From NCBI RefSeq assembly GCF_023630175.1, contig NZ_JALLIN010000033.1, positions 21,557-85,556 of the forward strand: a stretch of 64,000 nucleotides of DNA, given 5' to 3'. Each line of letters opens with the position of its first letter. Positions within the stretch are counted from its first letter, which is position 1. Source of the DNA: Streptomyces cellostaticus (GTDB lineage: Bacteria > Actinomycetota > Actinomycetes > Streptomycetales > Streptomycetaceae). The position numbers and the translations under genes are program-made. The notes beneath the pieces are model-generated. The model did no database searches, was not told where the DNA came from, and was given only the letters and a program-made list of their open reading frames with translations. Positions 1-8,796 of the stretch are shown here, one piece after another.

Positions 1-1170
1 CCGAAGACGTACAACCACTACCCGAGCGGATGGGCCTGGGCGTTCAACGCCCCGTTCAAGTACTGGAAGCGGTGGGTGTCGTACGAGGGCGGCATCGCCG
101 ACCCGATGATCGTGGCCTGGCCCAGGGGCATCCAACAGCGTGGCGAGACCCGCCACCAGTACGTCCACGCCATCGACATCGTCCCCACGGTCTACGACCT
201 GCTGGGCGTCCGGCCCCCCGCCGTCGTCAAGGGCGTCGAGCAGAGCCCGATCGAAGGCGCCAGCTTCCGGAGGGTGCTCGAGGACCCGCAGGCGCCCCCG
301 CCGCGCGACACGCAGTTCTACACCATGCTCGGCACACGCGGGATCTGGCACGACGGCTGGCACGCCGCGACCGCGCACCCGCCGGCGCCGTCCAACTGGA
401 GCCACTTCGAACAGGACGTGTGGGAACTGTACGACCTGCGCGAGGACCGCTCCGAGAACCGGGACCTGGCCGGCCGGCACCCCGAGAAACTGGACGAACT
501 CAAGCGCCTGTGGTCGTCCGAGGCGGAGAAGTACCACGGGCTGCCCCTGGACGACCGCAGCCCCGTCGAGATCCTGAACACGCCCCGGCCGCAGCTCGCC
601 GCACCCCGGGACCGGTACGTCTACTACCCGGGCTGCGCCGACGTCCCCGAGGCCGCGGCCGTCAACATCCGCGGGCGGTCCTACAGCGTCATCGCCGAGG
701 TACGGCTGGACACACCGGAGGCCCGCGGAGTGCTCTTCTCCCACGGCGGCCGGTTCGGCGGCCACAGCCTGTACCTGTTGGACGGGCACGTGACCTACGT
801 CTACAACTGGCTCGGCCGCATGGAGCAGAAGGTCAGCTCCCCCGATCCGGTGGGCCCCGGTGACCACACCTTCTCGGTGGCGTTCCAGGCACACGAACGC
901 GATCAGCAGGGCAGCACGCACGGCACGCTCGCCCTGTACGTCGACGACCGCAAGGTCGCCGAATCGGGCATCAAGACCCAGCCCGGCAACTTCTCCCTGG
1001 TCGGTGAGGGCCTCGCGGTCGGCCGCGACGCGAGCCAGCCCGTCTCCGCCGACTACGGCCCGCCGTTCGAGTTCCTCGGCGGCACGATCCGCCAGGTGGT
1101 GGTCGACGTCAGTGGAGAGGCCTTCGCCGACGTGGAGAAGGAACTGATCGGCATGTTCCACCGCGACTGA
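1..1170 (+). CDS. Arylsulfatase, 3' part (5' end outside window)
   Basis: The reading frame is open from base 1, so the N-terminus, with the Cys that would become formylglycine, lies outside the window. What remains (389 residues) carries sulfatase features: the YEGGIADP strand near residue 28, then HAIDIVPTVYDLLGV near residue 56, and the ELYDLREDRSEN block that closes most sulfatase domains. After about residue 190 a beta-rich C-terminal part follows (VLFSHGGRFGGHSLYLLDG), resembling the LamG-like tail of some actinobacterial arylsulfatases. It would hydrolyse sulfate esters. The convergent neighbour is a formylglycine-generating enzyme, which supports the assignment. Both genes share a hairpin terminator. 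Substrate and export cannot be judged without the N-terminus. Confidence 0.9.
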   Translation, partial: PKTYNHYPSGWAWAFNAPFKYWKRWVSYEGGIADPMIVAWPRGIQQRGETRHQYVHAIDIVPTVYDLLGVRPPAVVKGVEQSPIEGASFRRVLEDPQAPPPRDTQFYTMLGTRGIWHDGWHAATAHPPAPSNWSHFEQDVWELYDLREDRSENRDLAGRHPEKLDELKRLWSSEAEKYHGLPLDDRSPVEILNTPRPQLAAPRDRYVYYPGCADVPEAAAVNIRGRSYSVIAEVRLDTPEARGVLFSHGGRFGGHSLYLLDGHVTYVYNWLGRMEQKVSSPDPVGPGDHTFSVAFQAHERDQQGSTHGTLALYVDDRKVAESGIKTQPGNFSLVGEGLAVGRDASQPVSADYGPPFEFLGGTIRQVVVDVSGEAFADVEKELIGMFHRD

Positions 1171-1177
1171 CCGCGAC

Positions 1178-1234
1178 CCGCGGACGCGGGGCCCCTCGCC
1201 CCTCAGCGAGGGGCGAGGGGCCCCGCGTCCGCGG
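1178..1234. terminator. Perfect 27-bp hairpin, bidirectional terminator
   Basis: Arms 1178-1204 and 1208-1234 are exact reverse complements around a 3-nt loop. The hairpin starts 8 bases after the sulfatase stop. The stop codon of the convergent FGE gene (1203-1205) lies in its loop side, so the last FGE codons are part of the right arm. It can end transcription from both sides. Confidence 0.85.
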
Positions 1235-2198
1235 CGCAGCGGAAACCCTGGTGACCGGTGCTGCTGTCCGGGGTGCTGGAACTGCGGGCGGCCACCCGGT
1301 ACCGGCGGCAGTAGGAGGCGTGGCACAGATAGGAGCCGCCGCGGATCACCCGGGTGCCGCCGGACTCCGGACCGCGGGGGTCCTCGCGGGGGCTGCGGGC
1401 GTAGTAGTCCGGCGCGTACCGGTCGGCGCACCATTCCCAGACGTTGCCGCACACGTTGTACAGACCGTGGCCGCCCGGCGGGTAGGCCGTCACCGGAGCC
1501 GTGCCGTACCAGCCGTCGGGCCGGGTGTGCCGGTCGGGGAAGCGGCCCTGCCACACGTTCATCCGGCGCTCGCCGCCCGGCTCCATCTCGTCGCCCCAGG
1601 GGAAGACCGCCTGCTCCAGGCCACCGCGCGCCGCGTACTCCCACTCGGCCTCGGTCGGCAGCCGCTTGCCCGCCCACGCCGCGTAGCGGCAGGCGTCCCG
1701 CCAGGACACGTGCACCACCGGGTGGTCGGCACGGTCCGCGAGATCCGAGCCCGGCCCCTCGGGACGACGCCAGTGGGCACCGTGCACCTGCCGCCACCAC
1801 GGCGCCGCCGCCACGGCCCGGGTGTCGGGGAAGCCGGCCGGCAGGAGCCCCGCGAAGACGAACGACCACCCGTACCGCTCGGCGTCCGTCACATGTCCCG
1901 TGGCCGCGGCGAAGGCACCGAAGTCGGCGTTGGAGACGGCGCACCGGTCGATCCAGTACGGGCCCAGGGACACCTCGTGGACCGGCCCCTCGCCGTCCCC
2001 CGGAACCGCCCACCGGTCCTGGGCCCCCATCCGGAAGACGGCCCCCTCGAGCCGCACCATGCCCTCCCGGTCCGGGCCGCCCGGACCGAGGGGCGCCCGG
2101 GCGGACCCGGACGGCGAACCGCCGTCGGGCGCCACGGGGGGAGGCCCTGACCGCGCAGGACCGCAGCAGACGGAGCGCGCCTCACCGCCCGACGTCAT
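1203..2198 (-). CDS. Formylglycine-generating enzyme (sulfatase-activating, SUMF1/FGE family)
   Basis: 331 residues. The product converts the active-site Cys of sulfatases (CxPxR context) to formylglycine using O2 and copper. Seen here: an N-terminal 45-residue Gly/Pro-rich extension, then the FGE-sulfatase domain with WIDRCAVSNADFGAF, the HPVVHVSWRDACRYAAWAGKRLP block, LPTEAEWEYAARGG, NVCGNVWEW, and RGGSYLCHASYC. The two Cys in that last motif (about residues 292 and 297, five apart) match the catalytic Cys pair known for the family. The ATG has a GGGAGG ribosome-binding site a few bases upstream. It converges on the arylsulfatase, its obvious client. Confidence 0.93.
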   Translation of the reverse strand: MTSGGEARSVCCGPARSGPPPVAPDGGSPSGSARAPLGPGGPDREGMVRLEGAVFRMGAQDRWAVPGDGEGPVHEVSLGPYWIDRCAVSNADFGAFAAATGHVTDAERYGWSFVFAGLLPAGFPDTRAVAAAPWWRQVHGAHWRRPEGPGSDLADRADHPVVHVSWRDACRYAAWAGKRLPTEAEWEYAARGGLEQAVFPWGDEMEPGGERRMNVWQGRFPDRHTRPDGWYGTAPVTAYPPGGHGLYNVCGNVWEWCADRYAPDYYARSPREDPRGPESGGTRVIRGGSYLCHASYCRRYRVAARSSSTPDSSTGHQGFRCAADAGPLAPR

Positions 2199-2426
2199 CC
2201 GGCCTCCCAGGGGACTCGGCTCTGCACGCGATTGTGCTGCAGCCGGGGCGCCGCGCGCGCGACGACACGGCGCCGGTCGGCCGGGACACGCGGAACGGAC
2301 GTCAGCCGGCCCGCAGCGCCACGCAGGCCTCCCGGGGGGGGTGGCGAAGACGCGCAGCCGCCGCGTGGCGCCGTCCGAGTAGGGGCTCGCGCGCGGCCGG
2401 CCCCCACCGGCATCCGGCCCCGGCCG

Positions 2427-2591
2427 TCAGACGCGGTTGAACGGTTTCCCCGCCGCGCAGTGAGCGGGCGGGTTGTCGCCGCTCACGTCGAAGTCGGAAC
2501 AGGTGAGGAAGAGGTGGTTGAACTTCCCCAGCAGGAAGGCGAGAACGCCGACCAGGATGGTGACGCCCACCGCCCCCAGGCGGTGGAACAC
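2427..2591 (-). pseudogene. Small membrane-protein reading frame, possible gene remnant
   Basis: From a GTG at 2591 the frame encodes 54 residues: a 20-residue hydrophobic stretch (LGAVGVTILVGVLAFLLGKF) followed by a polar, Cys-containing tail ending KPFNRV. The frame is closed upstream by a stop at 2619-2621 and no clear ribosome-binding site precedes the GTG. The composition looks like real protein, so this is either a small membrane protein or the last piece of a deleted gene. No family recognised. The rest of 2199-2655 shows only broken frames. Confidence 0.35.
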
Positions 2592-2655
2592 CGGGAGCGC
2601 GGCGTAGTCGGGACCCTTTCACCCTGGACTACTGGCTGCCCACTGCGCGCCCGCC

Positions 2656-3915
2656 TCAATCAATCCTCTGTGCGGTCTGGGTGGCGACGTGAAGTACTTG
2701 TTCGAGAGGGCCGCGTCTGAACAGTCGGGTCCACACGGTCGCCAGCAGCATGGCCGCGCCGATGAAGCCGAGGAGCGCCGGAAGGGCGGACAGGGTCTCG
2801 TCGTCGGCGATCGCGGGCACGTACCAGACCTCGCTGAAGGACCACAGAGCGATGATGTGCAGGACGTAGGCGGTCAACGCCGTCATACCGACCGCGGCGA
2901 CGGGGCGGGCCAGGGCGGTGAGGCGCGGCATCCTTTCGGCGACGGCCAGGCAGGCGGCGATGACGGCCAGAGCGACCCCGGTGTTGCCGATGATGGAGAA
3001 CGTCGTCTGGGAGTGGGGTGCGGCCACCAGCAACCAGCCCAGCGGGGTGTGGTCCTCGGGCGTGCCGACCGCGTCGGACCACCAGGCAGAGGACGCCGAA
3101 CCGCCGTCCGCGGCCGAGGAGATAGTGGGCAGGGCGGTCGGGACCATGTGCAGAGCAAGCCAGGAGCCGCCGTATCCCAGCAGGGCGAGCGCCCCGCCGG
3201 CGAAGGCCAGCCGTGATCCGGCGCCTGGGCGGGTGAGATCGAGCCGTGCCACCACCATGCCCGCGACGAGGAACGGGATCCAGGTGAGAACGGGGTACTC
3301 GCCTGTGAACAGGAGTTCGATGATGCCGTCCGTGTTGCTGATCAGGGCGACGGGGTCGTGTGCGATGACGGTATCCGCCCAGCCGCCGGCCTCAATAGCC
3401 GCTCTGATCACGTACAGGACCTGAGGCAGGAGCAGTGCGCTCGCGGCAGAGATGAGGGCGAGCGTCCGGGCTCCGAGCCGGTGCAGCGGGAGCACGGCCA
3501 GGAAGAGCAGCCCATAGGCGCTGAGGATCACGTCGACGTCGGTGTCCAGGGCGATCAGGGCGTAACCGAGCGCCAGCAGCAGGGCCGCACGAATCACGAT
3601 CCTGGCCACTGCCTGACGACCGGCGCGACCGGTATGGGGGCGGGGGCGGCCGGTGATGATGACCAGCGAAAACCCGGCGAGCACCGCGAACAGGGCGGCG
3701 GAGCGGCCCCGAGCCGTCTCCAGCAGGAACCCGAGCGGGCCGCCGACGGCCACGGCGGGCCCGACGTGAGCGGAGAACATGCCCAGAACGGCGAGCCCAC
3801 GAGCCAGGTCGATGCCGATCAGCCGGCCGACCGCGGGCGTCTTGACGGTGGCCGGCGGCTGGTCACCTTCGAATGGCGGTGACATGTCTGCCTGCTCGAC
3901 CGTGATCGGAGTCAT
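2656..3915 (-). CDS. DUF1624/DUF418-type multi-pass membrane protein
   Basis: 419 residues, about ten membrane segments. After a 30-residue polar start comes RLIGIDLARGLAVLGMFSAHVGP, the typical first helix of the heparan-alpha-glucosaminide acetyltransferase-like (DUF1624) N-terminal region. The C-terminal half has the DUF418 pattern, ending with FRRGPLEQVLHVAT. Such proteins are predicted integral-membrane acyl transferases or carriers; no substrate is known. An alternative start is the ATG at 3885. It stands alone between debris regions and runs in the same direction as the LtrA gene upstream. Confidence 0.8.
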   Translation of the reverse strand: MTPITVEQADMSPPFEGDQPPATVKTPAVGRLIGIDLARGLAVLGMFSAHVGPAVAVGGPLGFLLETARGRSAALFAVLAGFSLVIITGRPRPHTGRAGRQAVARIVIRAALLLALGYALIALDTDVDVILSAYGLLFLAVLPLHRLGARTLALISAASALLLPQVLYVIRAAIEAGGWADTVIAHDPVALISNTDGIIELLFTGEYPVLTWIPFLVAGMVVARLDLTRPGAGSRLAFAGGALALLGYGGSWLALHMVPTALPTISSAADGGSASSAWWSDAVGTPEDHTPLGWLLVAAPHSQTTFSIIGNTGVALAVIAACLAVAERMPRLTALARPVAAVGMTALTAYVLHIIALWSFSEVWYVPAIADDETLSALPALLGFIGAAMLLATVWTRLFRRGPLEQVLHVATQTAQRID

Positions 3916-3968
3916 GTCTCATGAGTTCACCAGCAATCCACCCAAACCGCCCGGGCAATTCTCCGATG

Positions 3969-4334
3969 TCACTCTGCCTGCCGACCGAAGTCGCCCCCGC
4001 CGACCGGCGGCGCCGGCACCCGCGGATCCATCCGTCTCTCGGGCGCCCACCCGGCCGGACCCGCGTCCCGGCCCTCCTCACACTCCTCTCGGCGGTCTCC
4101 CCTGCTCGACCGGGGCTGCCACGCCGGCGGCGCCAGGGCGATCACCGCCGCTCCGATGCCGAGGATGGCCTGCGCCGCGGTGAGGAATTCCCTCCGCGAG
4201 AGCTTGCGGAACGTACGGCCGGCCCGCGCCCAGCCCGGCTTGGTGGGTGCTGAGCGTAGGTGCGCCCCGGGCGGCTTCGCGCACAGACTATTGCATTCCT
4301 GACATCGCAGACACTCCGGTGTCGGTTGAGGCAT
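3969..4334 (-). pseudogene. Tat-leader fragment with Cys cluster, probably debris
   Basis: From an ATG at 4334 the frame gives 121 residues. Residues 8-18 hold four cysteines (ECLRCQECNSLC). Around residues 43-72 there is a textbook twin-arginine leader: LSRREFLTAAQAILG followed by a hydrophobic run and APPAW. The rest is Arg/Glu-rich without protein-like pattern and soon stops. A Tat signal followed by no folded domain suggests the front of an exported enzyme whose body was deleted. No ribosome-binding site is visible. The 484-base gap 3916-4399 holds nothing else recognisable. Confidence 0.35.
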
Positions 4335-4399
4335 GCCGAAGTGAGGGGCGTCAGATGTCACCAGATCGTGCAGCAGACCCGAGGGCGGTGCCCTGGTGA

Positions 4400-5554
4400 T
4401 CACATACCGGGGTTGGTCTTCAGTCTGCCTGCCAGTCTCCGATGGGCGCGTGTCAGGACCGTGGCGGTGACGATGAGGATTGCGTCGAGGAGGGCTACCG
4501 ACGCCAGGGGCGGGAGCCGTACGGCGGCGATGCCGGCCACTGTGCAGACGGCGCAGGCGAGGAATCGCTCGGTCCAGGCTCCGTGGGCGGTGACTCCGTA
4601 GAACCACCCGGTGGCGGCGAGGTAGAGCGCTGGGCCTCCGAAGAGGAGCAGGGCGAGGGTGACGGAGCCGTCGCCGAGTGGGTGAGCGATGGCGAGTTCG
4701 CTGCCGACGGCGAGGGCGACCAGGGCCGCCAGAACCACGTAGGCGCTGTTCACGCCGAGGCGGACGGACCGTACAGGGTCGGTGGTGGTGGCGACGGCGG
4801 TGCTGAAGACGTCTTCGCCGCCACCGAAGTAGAGCGCCCACAGGCACACCAGGGCGGCGAAGACGCCCGCGGCGGTGAAGACGGTGGGAGTGTCAGTCAT
4901 CGCACTGCCGGTGGTGAGAACGGTCTCGCCGAGCAGAATGATGAAGAAGAGCCGCAGACGTTCGATCATGTGCTCGGAATCGAAGGCGAGCTCCGGGCCG
5001 CTGAGAGTACGGCCGGGCAGCGGGTGGGCGAGCCAGGTTCCGGTGAGGTCGACGAGGGCGGCGGCTGCCCACCACCACAGGCGAGGTCCCGATCCGACCG
5101 CCGCCCCGATGATCCACAGTGGCGCGGCGGCGGTCATCCAGACAAGGGTGCGGCGGAAGTGCTCGCGCAGTGCGTCGGTGCGGCCGGTCAGAGCGGTCAC
5201 AGTCCCCGCGAAGAACAGGATCAGCAGCAGCGGAACGACGAAGGCCCAGGCGCGGTCGTCAAAGGCGTGGGCGATCGCCGCGTTCATGAACAGTCCGAGG
5301 CCCATGACGATCACGATCATCCACCGGGTGACATCGCGGCGGACGTCGAGGAGCGTGGCCTCGTAGCTGGTGTACGCCCAGGTGCCGAACACGGCGACGA
5401 GCAGGACGGCTGTCTCCGCGGCGCCCCGCCACATCAGATGGTCCAGGAGGTGATGGGAAAGCTGGGAGACGGCGAAGACGAAGACGAGGTCGTAGAACAG
5501 CTCCAGCGGGGACACCTCACGCCGCAGATTCAGCGACTTGGGGACGCTGCTCAT
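4400..5554 (-). CDS. LtrA family (low temperature requirement protein A) membrane protein
   Basis: 384 residues with about ten membrane helices. The start carries the family signature VSPLELFYDLVFVFAVSQLSHH; the middle has SEHMIERLRLFFIILLGETVL, the other hallmark of LtrA-like proteins. The family was named for a Listeria gene needed for growth in the cold; biochemical function is unknown. The ATG is preceded by AGGAGA at good distance. The downstream gap and an upstream terminator at 5663-5696 suggest its own transcription unit. Confidence 0.88.
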   Translation of the reverse strand: MSSVPKSLNLRREVSPLELFYDLVFVFAVSQLSHHLLDHLMWRGAAETAVLLVAVFGTWAYTSYEATLLDVRRDVTRWMIVIVMGLGLFMNAAIAHAFDDRAWAFVVPLLLILFFAGTVTALTGRTDALREHFRRTLVWMTAAAPLWIIGAAVGSGPRLWWWAAAALVDLTGTWLAHPLPGRTLSGPELAFDSEHMIERLRLFFIILLGETVLTTGSAMTDTPTVFTAAGVFAALVCLWALYFGGGEDVFSTAVATTTDPVRSVRLGVNSAYVVLAALVALAVGSELAIAHPLGDGSVTLALLLFGGPALYLAATGWFYGVTAHGAWTERFLACAVCTVAGIAAVRLPPLASVALLDAILIVTATVLTRAHRRLAGRLKTNPGM

Positions 5555-5662
5555 GATCGGGGTCTCCTACGTCGTGGCTGCGGGCAGGTCGGCTCGCCTG
5601 AGTCGTTCAAGGGCGGGGCGGCGGCCGGACATGGTTGCCCGGTTGCCGCCGCCGCGCAACAG

Positions 5663-5696
5663 CCCGCCCAGGGCGAGGGTTGCTCGGCTGGGCGGG
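5663..5696 (-). terminator. Hairpin terminator after the hydrolase operon
   Basis: GC-rich inverted repeat with 8-bp outer arms 5663-5670 and 5689-5696 and additional pairing inside. It lies just past the stop of the leftward alpha/beta-hydrolase gene. Confidence 0.55.
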
Positions 5697-5702
5697 GGGG
5701 TG

Positions 5703-6641
5703 TCACTGGCCGAGGTGCTTCTTGTAGAACGGGATCAGGTGATCAAGGGCGATCTTGACCGGTTCGGGCTGGTCGTACAGGTCGTAGTGCGAGAAACCTT
5801 CTGCCACGACCAGCTCCTTGTCCTTCGATGCCGCGCGGCGGTAGATCTCCAGGCCGTCCCGGTAGGCGCCGAACGCACCGGGCCTGTCTCCGACGACTAC
5901 GCACATCGGCCGCGTCAGGAGAACCTCGGCGCGGTGGAACGCGTCCCAGCCGATCGCGGATCCCTGCCGGGAGAACAGTCCCTCTGTGCGGCCGCCGGGC
6001 TTCTCACCGCGCGCGGTGCGGTAGTAGTCGGTGGCCTCGGAGAGGTCGAGTTCGGTCAGACCCTGTTCCTTGGCCGCCTCGGGAGACGCGGGCAGGTACT
6101 GGGTGACCCGGCGTTCTTCTCCCTGGGCCTCGGCGGTCCGCTGTGCGGCAACGGCGTCGAGGGCGCCGATGGGGTCGTAGCCGCTGAAGGACTCGTGCAT
6201 GAGACGCCCGAAGTTCACGCCTGTCACGCTGCCGACGGCCTTGATACGGCGGTCGGTCATGGTGGCGTTGATGGAGTAGCCGCCGCCACCGCACACGCCG
6301 ATGACACCGATGCGGTCCGCGTCCACGTAGGGCAGCGTCACGAGATGGTCGATGACGTAGCTGATGTCCTGGGCCCGGAAGACCGGGTCCTCGATCGACC
6401 GGGGCTCACCGCCGCTGGCGCCCTGGAAGCTGGCGTCGAAGGCTATGACGACGAATCCTTCGTCCGCCAGCGCCGTTCCGTACACGTTGCCGGCTGTCTG
6501 CTCCTTGCACGAGCCGATGGGGTGAACGCTGACGACGGCGGGGTGGGTCCTGCTCTCGTCGAAGCCCGGCGGGAGGTAGATGTCAGCGGCCAGGTCCCAG
6601 GCGAGGGCCTTGACGGCGACGTGCTTGATGTTGTCGGTCAT
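5703..6641 (-). CDS. Alpha/beta hydrolase, dienelactone-hydrolase-like
   Basis: 312 residues. The nucleophile elbow reads IGVCGGGGYS, so the likely nucleophile is Cys117, as in dienelactone hydrolases, rather than Ser. An acidic residue in VVVGDRPGA and a His in GFSHYDLYD complete a plausible triad. The oxyanion-hole segment is VSVHPIGSCKEQ. The close relative at 6709-7641 shares the layout (FDASFQG.SGGEP, YVD.DRIG). GAGGAG precedes the ATG by 8 bases. It is the last gene of a leftward three-gene operon with another hydrolase and an NmrA-like oxidoreductase. Substrate unknown. Confidence 0.88.
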   Translation of the reverse strand: MTDNIKHVAVKALAWDLAADIYLPPGFDESRTHPAVVSVHPIGSCKEQTAGNVYGTALADEGFVVIAFDASFQGASGGEPRSIEDPVFRAQDISYVIDHLVTLPYVDADRIGVIGVCGGGGYSINATMTDRRIKAVGSVTGVNFGRLMHESFSGYDPIGALDAVAAQRTAEAQGEERRVTQYLPASPEAAKEQGLTELDLSEATDYYRTARGEKPGGRTEGLFSRQGSAIGWDAFHRAEVLLTRPMCVVVGDRPGAFGAYRDGLEIYRRAASKDKELVVAEGFSHYDLYDQPEPVKIALDHLIPFYKKHLGQ

Positions 6642-6708
6642 GGGTGCAACTCCTCGTCGATGAGGCGGGTCTGCGGCCGGTGGCGGCGGCCACTCGACCG
6701 GGACCTGG

Positions 6709-7641
6709 TCAATCCTTGTCGGCGGACTCGCCCGTCAGGTTCTCCCGGAAGAACGGGGTGGCTGCGGCGATGGCCTGGTCGACGTACTTGGGGACGTCGT
6801 AGAAGTCCATGTGCGTGCCGCCCTCGACGATCTGAAGCTGCTTGGGGCTGCGGGCGCGTCCGTGCAGTTCGGTGGACATCCAGAGCGATCCGGCTTCGCT
6901 GCCGGCCACGACGAGGATCGGCTGGGTGAGCAGGTCCTCGACCATGTGGAAGGCGTCGAAGGTGAAGATGCGCGAGACGCTCTTGGTGAACAGGAACCTG
7001 TTCTTGGCGTTGGGGTGCTGGGCGCGGGGGGTGAGGTAGTAGTCCCCTGCCTCCACCAGGTCGCGCGGGGTGTCCTCGTCCGGCTCGGTCGGGACGTAGG
7101 GCAGGAAGGCCGGTTCGGCGCCCTTGGCCGCCTCGGCTGTCCTCTGACCGGCGAGTGCCTTCAGGGTGGGCACGGCGGCGGCGTCGGAGTCGGTTCCGTA
7201 CCAGCCGCGGCGGAAGCTGGTGCCGATGTTGACGGCGCTGACGGTCGTGAGGGCCTTGACGCGGTAGTCGGTCATCGCGGCGTTCACGCTGTAGCCGCCG
7301 CCGGCGCAGATGCCCAGGGTGCCGATGCGCTCGGGATCGACGTAGTCGAGGGTCTGCATGTAGTCGACGGCCGCGCGGACGTCGTCGACGCGGGCGTAGG
7401 GGTCCTCCAGGTGGTGCGGCTCGCCGCCGCTGTCACCCTGGAATGATGCGTCGAAGGCGAGGGCCACGAAGCCCTGCTCGGCGAGCTTGCTCGCGTACAG
7501 GCCGGCTGCCTGCTCCTTGACGCCGCCGCCCGGGTGGACGACGACGATCGCCGCGTGCAAGACCTTCGCGTCGAGGTCATCGGGCAGGTAGAGGTTGCCC
7601 GCCATCGCGATCTGGCCGTTGGGGAAGGTGACGGCGTCCAT
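6709..7641 (-). CDS. Alpha/beta hydrolase, paralogue of the downstream gene
   Basis: 310 residues from the ATG at 7641, chosen because AGGAG lies 7 bases before it (7649-7653). A longer start at 7698 would overlap the preceding stop as ATGA but has no ribosome-binding site and adds only low-complexity residues. Nucleophile elbow LGICAGGGYS (Cys112), catalytic His in GGTHMDFYD, oxyanion segment VVVHPGGGVKEQ. It is clearly related to the next gene downstream, suggesting tandem duplication. Operon with an NmrA-like protein upstream; likely intracellular ester or lactone hydrolysis, substrate unknown. Confidence 0.88.
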   Translation of the reverse strand: MDAVTFPNGQIAMAGNLYLPDDLDAKVLHAAIVVVHPGGGVKEQAAGLYASKLAEQGFVALAFDASFQGDSGGEPHHLEDPYARVDDVRAAVDYMQTLDYVDPERIGTLGICAGGGYSVNAAMTDYRVKALTTVSAVNIGTSFRRGWYGTDSDAAAVPTLKALAGQRTAEAAKGAEPAFLPYVPTEPDEDTPRDLVEAGDYYLTPRAQHPNAKNRFLFTKSVSRIFTFDAFHMVEDLLTQPILVVAGSEAGSLWMSTELHGRARSPKQLQIVEGGTHMDFYDVPKYVDQAIAAATPFFRENLTGESADKD

Positions 7642-7694
7642 GGTCTGGCTCCTGGTTCCCTGTGCTGTGGTGGGGGTCGCTGTGACGTGAGGTT

Positions 7695-8465
7695 TCATCG
7701 AGTTCGCAGATGCCTGAGGTCGTCCTGGACCTGGGCGGGTTCGGCGTCCAGGGGCAGGTTGTCGGTGTCCTTCACGGCGTCGAGGGCGCCCGCCGCGTCG
7801 GGCCGGGCTTCCTCGAACAGGGCCGCGAAGTCGGTGGTGGTGTGGCCGGGACCGGAGAAGACCTCGAAGGTCTTGCCGATCGCGCCGTCATCGAGCAGTG
7901 CCTCGACGAGCAAGGTGCCGAGTGCCGCTCGGCTGATGTTGTCCTCGCCGCTGTCGCCCTGCTCGATCCGCAGGTGGCCGCCGCCCTTGCCGGCGTCGAG
8001 CCATCCCGGGCGGACGATCGTGTACGGGGCACCGCTGAGCCTGACCAGGCGCTCGGAGCGGCGCTTCCAGTCCAGGGCGTGGCCCCCTTCGTTGAAGGGG
8101 TGATCGCGCCGGGTGACGAAGATCGTGGTTTGCAGCACGATCCGCGGCCTGCGCTTCCCGAGCGCCTCCAGGACGTTGGCGACGCCGCCGTAGTCGATGC
8201 GCTCGAAGGACTCGGGGCGGGAGTCGTCGTCCGAGCCGTGCACGAAGATCACGGCGTCGGCGTCGCGGACGGCTGCGGTGAGTGTGTCCGGGGCCGTGAG
8301 GTCGCCCACCACGATCTGGGTACCGGGAGGCAGCACCTTTCGGGCTCGGGACTCGTTGCGGGCCAGCGCTACGGGCGCAAGGCCCCGGGCGGCCGCTGCC
8401 GCGACGACGTGTCGGCCAGTACGGCCAGTGGCACCGATGACGAGAACGTGCTCGATCGCGGACAC
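7695..8465 (-). CDS. NAD(P)-binding oxidoreductase, NmrA/atypical SDR type
   Basis: 256 residues from the GTG at 8465, preceded by AAAGGAG 8 bases upstream; a GTG six codons earlier lies upstream of that site and is unlikely. The N-terminal Rossmann motif is VLVIGATGRTGRHV (GxxGxxG). Then come VVGDLTAP, a DAVIFVHGS strand and VRPGWLDAG, typical of NmrA-like and NAD(P)H-binding atypical SDR proteins, which sense redox state or reduce small substrates. First gene of the leftward operon with two hydrolases, facing the XRE regulator across a 331-base promoter region. Confidence 0.87.
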   Translation of the reverse strand: MSAIEHVLVIGATGRTGRHVVAAAAARGLAPVALARNESRARKVLPPGTQIVVGDLTAPDTLTAAVRDADAVIFVHGSDDDSRPESFERIDYGGVANVLEALGKRRPRIVLQTTIFVTRRDHPFNEGGHALDWKRRSERLVRLSGAPYTIVRPGWLDAGKGGGHLRIEQGDSGEDNISRAALGTLLVEALLDDGAIGKTFEVFSGPGHTTTDFAALFEEARPDAAGALDAVKDTDNLPLDAEPAQVQDDLRHLRTR

Positions 8466-8741
8466 GAGATCAACTCCTTTCACAAGCGCCGTTCCCCGGC
8501 ATCGGGACTCACGGTGACGGGCCCGACGATCCGTGCCAAGGCCGACTCCGTGCCGTCGGTAACGCAGGGAAAGCGATCAACGCCTTTACGGAACTCTCTC
8601 GATTTGGCCGCATTTCGCGACCGGGGCGGGGCGAGGATGAGAAATCGACTCTCCAGCGGTTCCTGATGGGTCACAGGAAAAAAGTTCGCACGCTTGAGAC
8701 TTCTCCACCAGAGGAGACTTTCATCCTGGGAGGGATCCATC

Positions 8742-8761
8742 CAGGGATAAAAACGTCCCTG
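8742..8761. promoter_or_regulatory. Candidate operator (CAGGGA-N8-TCCCTG)
   Basis: Perfect 6-bp inverted repeat, arms 8742-8747 and 8756-8761, with an A-rich 8-bp spacer, 35 bp before the ATG of the first XRE regulator. A short direct repeat GAGACTT occurs upstream at 8696 and 8714. The 331-bp divergent region (8466-8796) holds no gene. The palindrome could serve the adjacent regulator for autoregulation and control of the divergent operon; this is inference. Confidence 0.4.
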
Positions 8762-8796
8762 TCACCGCGATTGCGTCCCGGGTGACACTGGTGTTC

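Noticed and set aside
4400..4847. Extension of the Tat fragment frame upward through the LtrA gene
   Set aside because: That part is Arg/His-rich shadow of LtrA in another frame.
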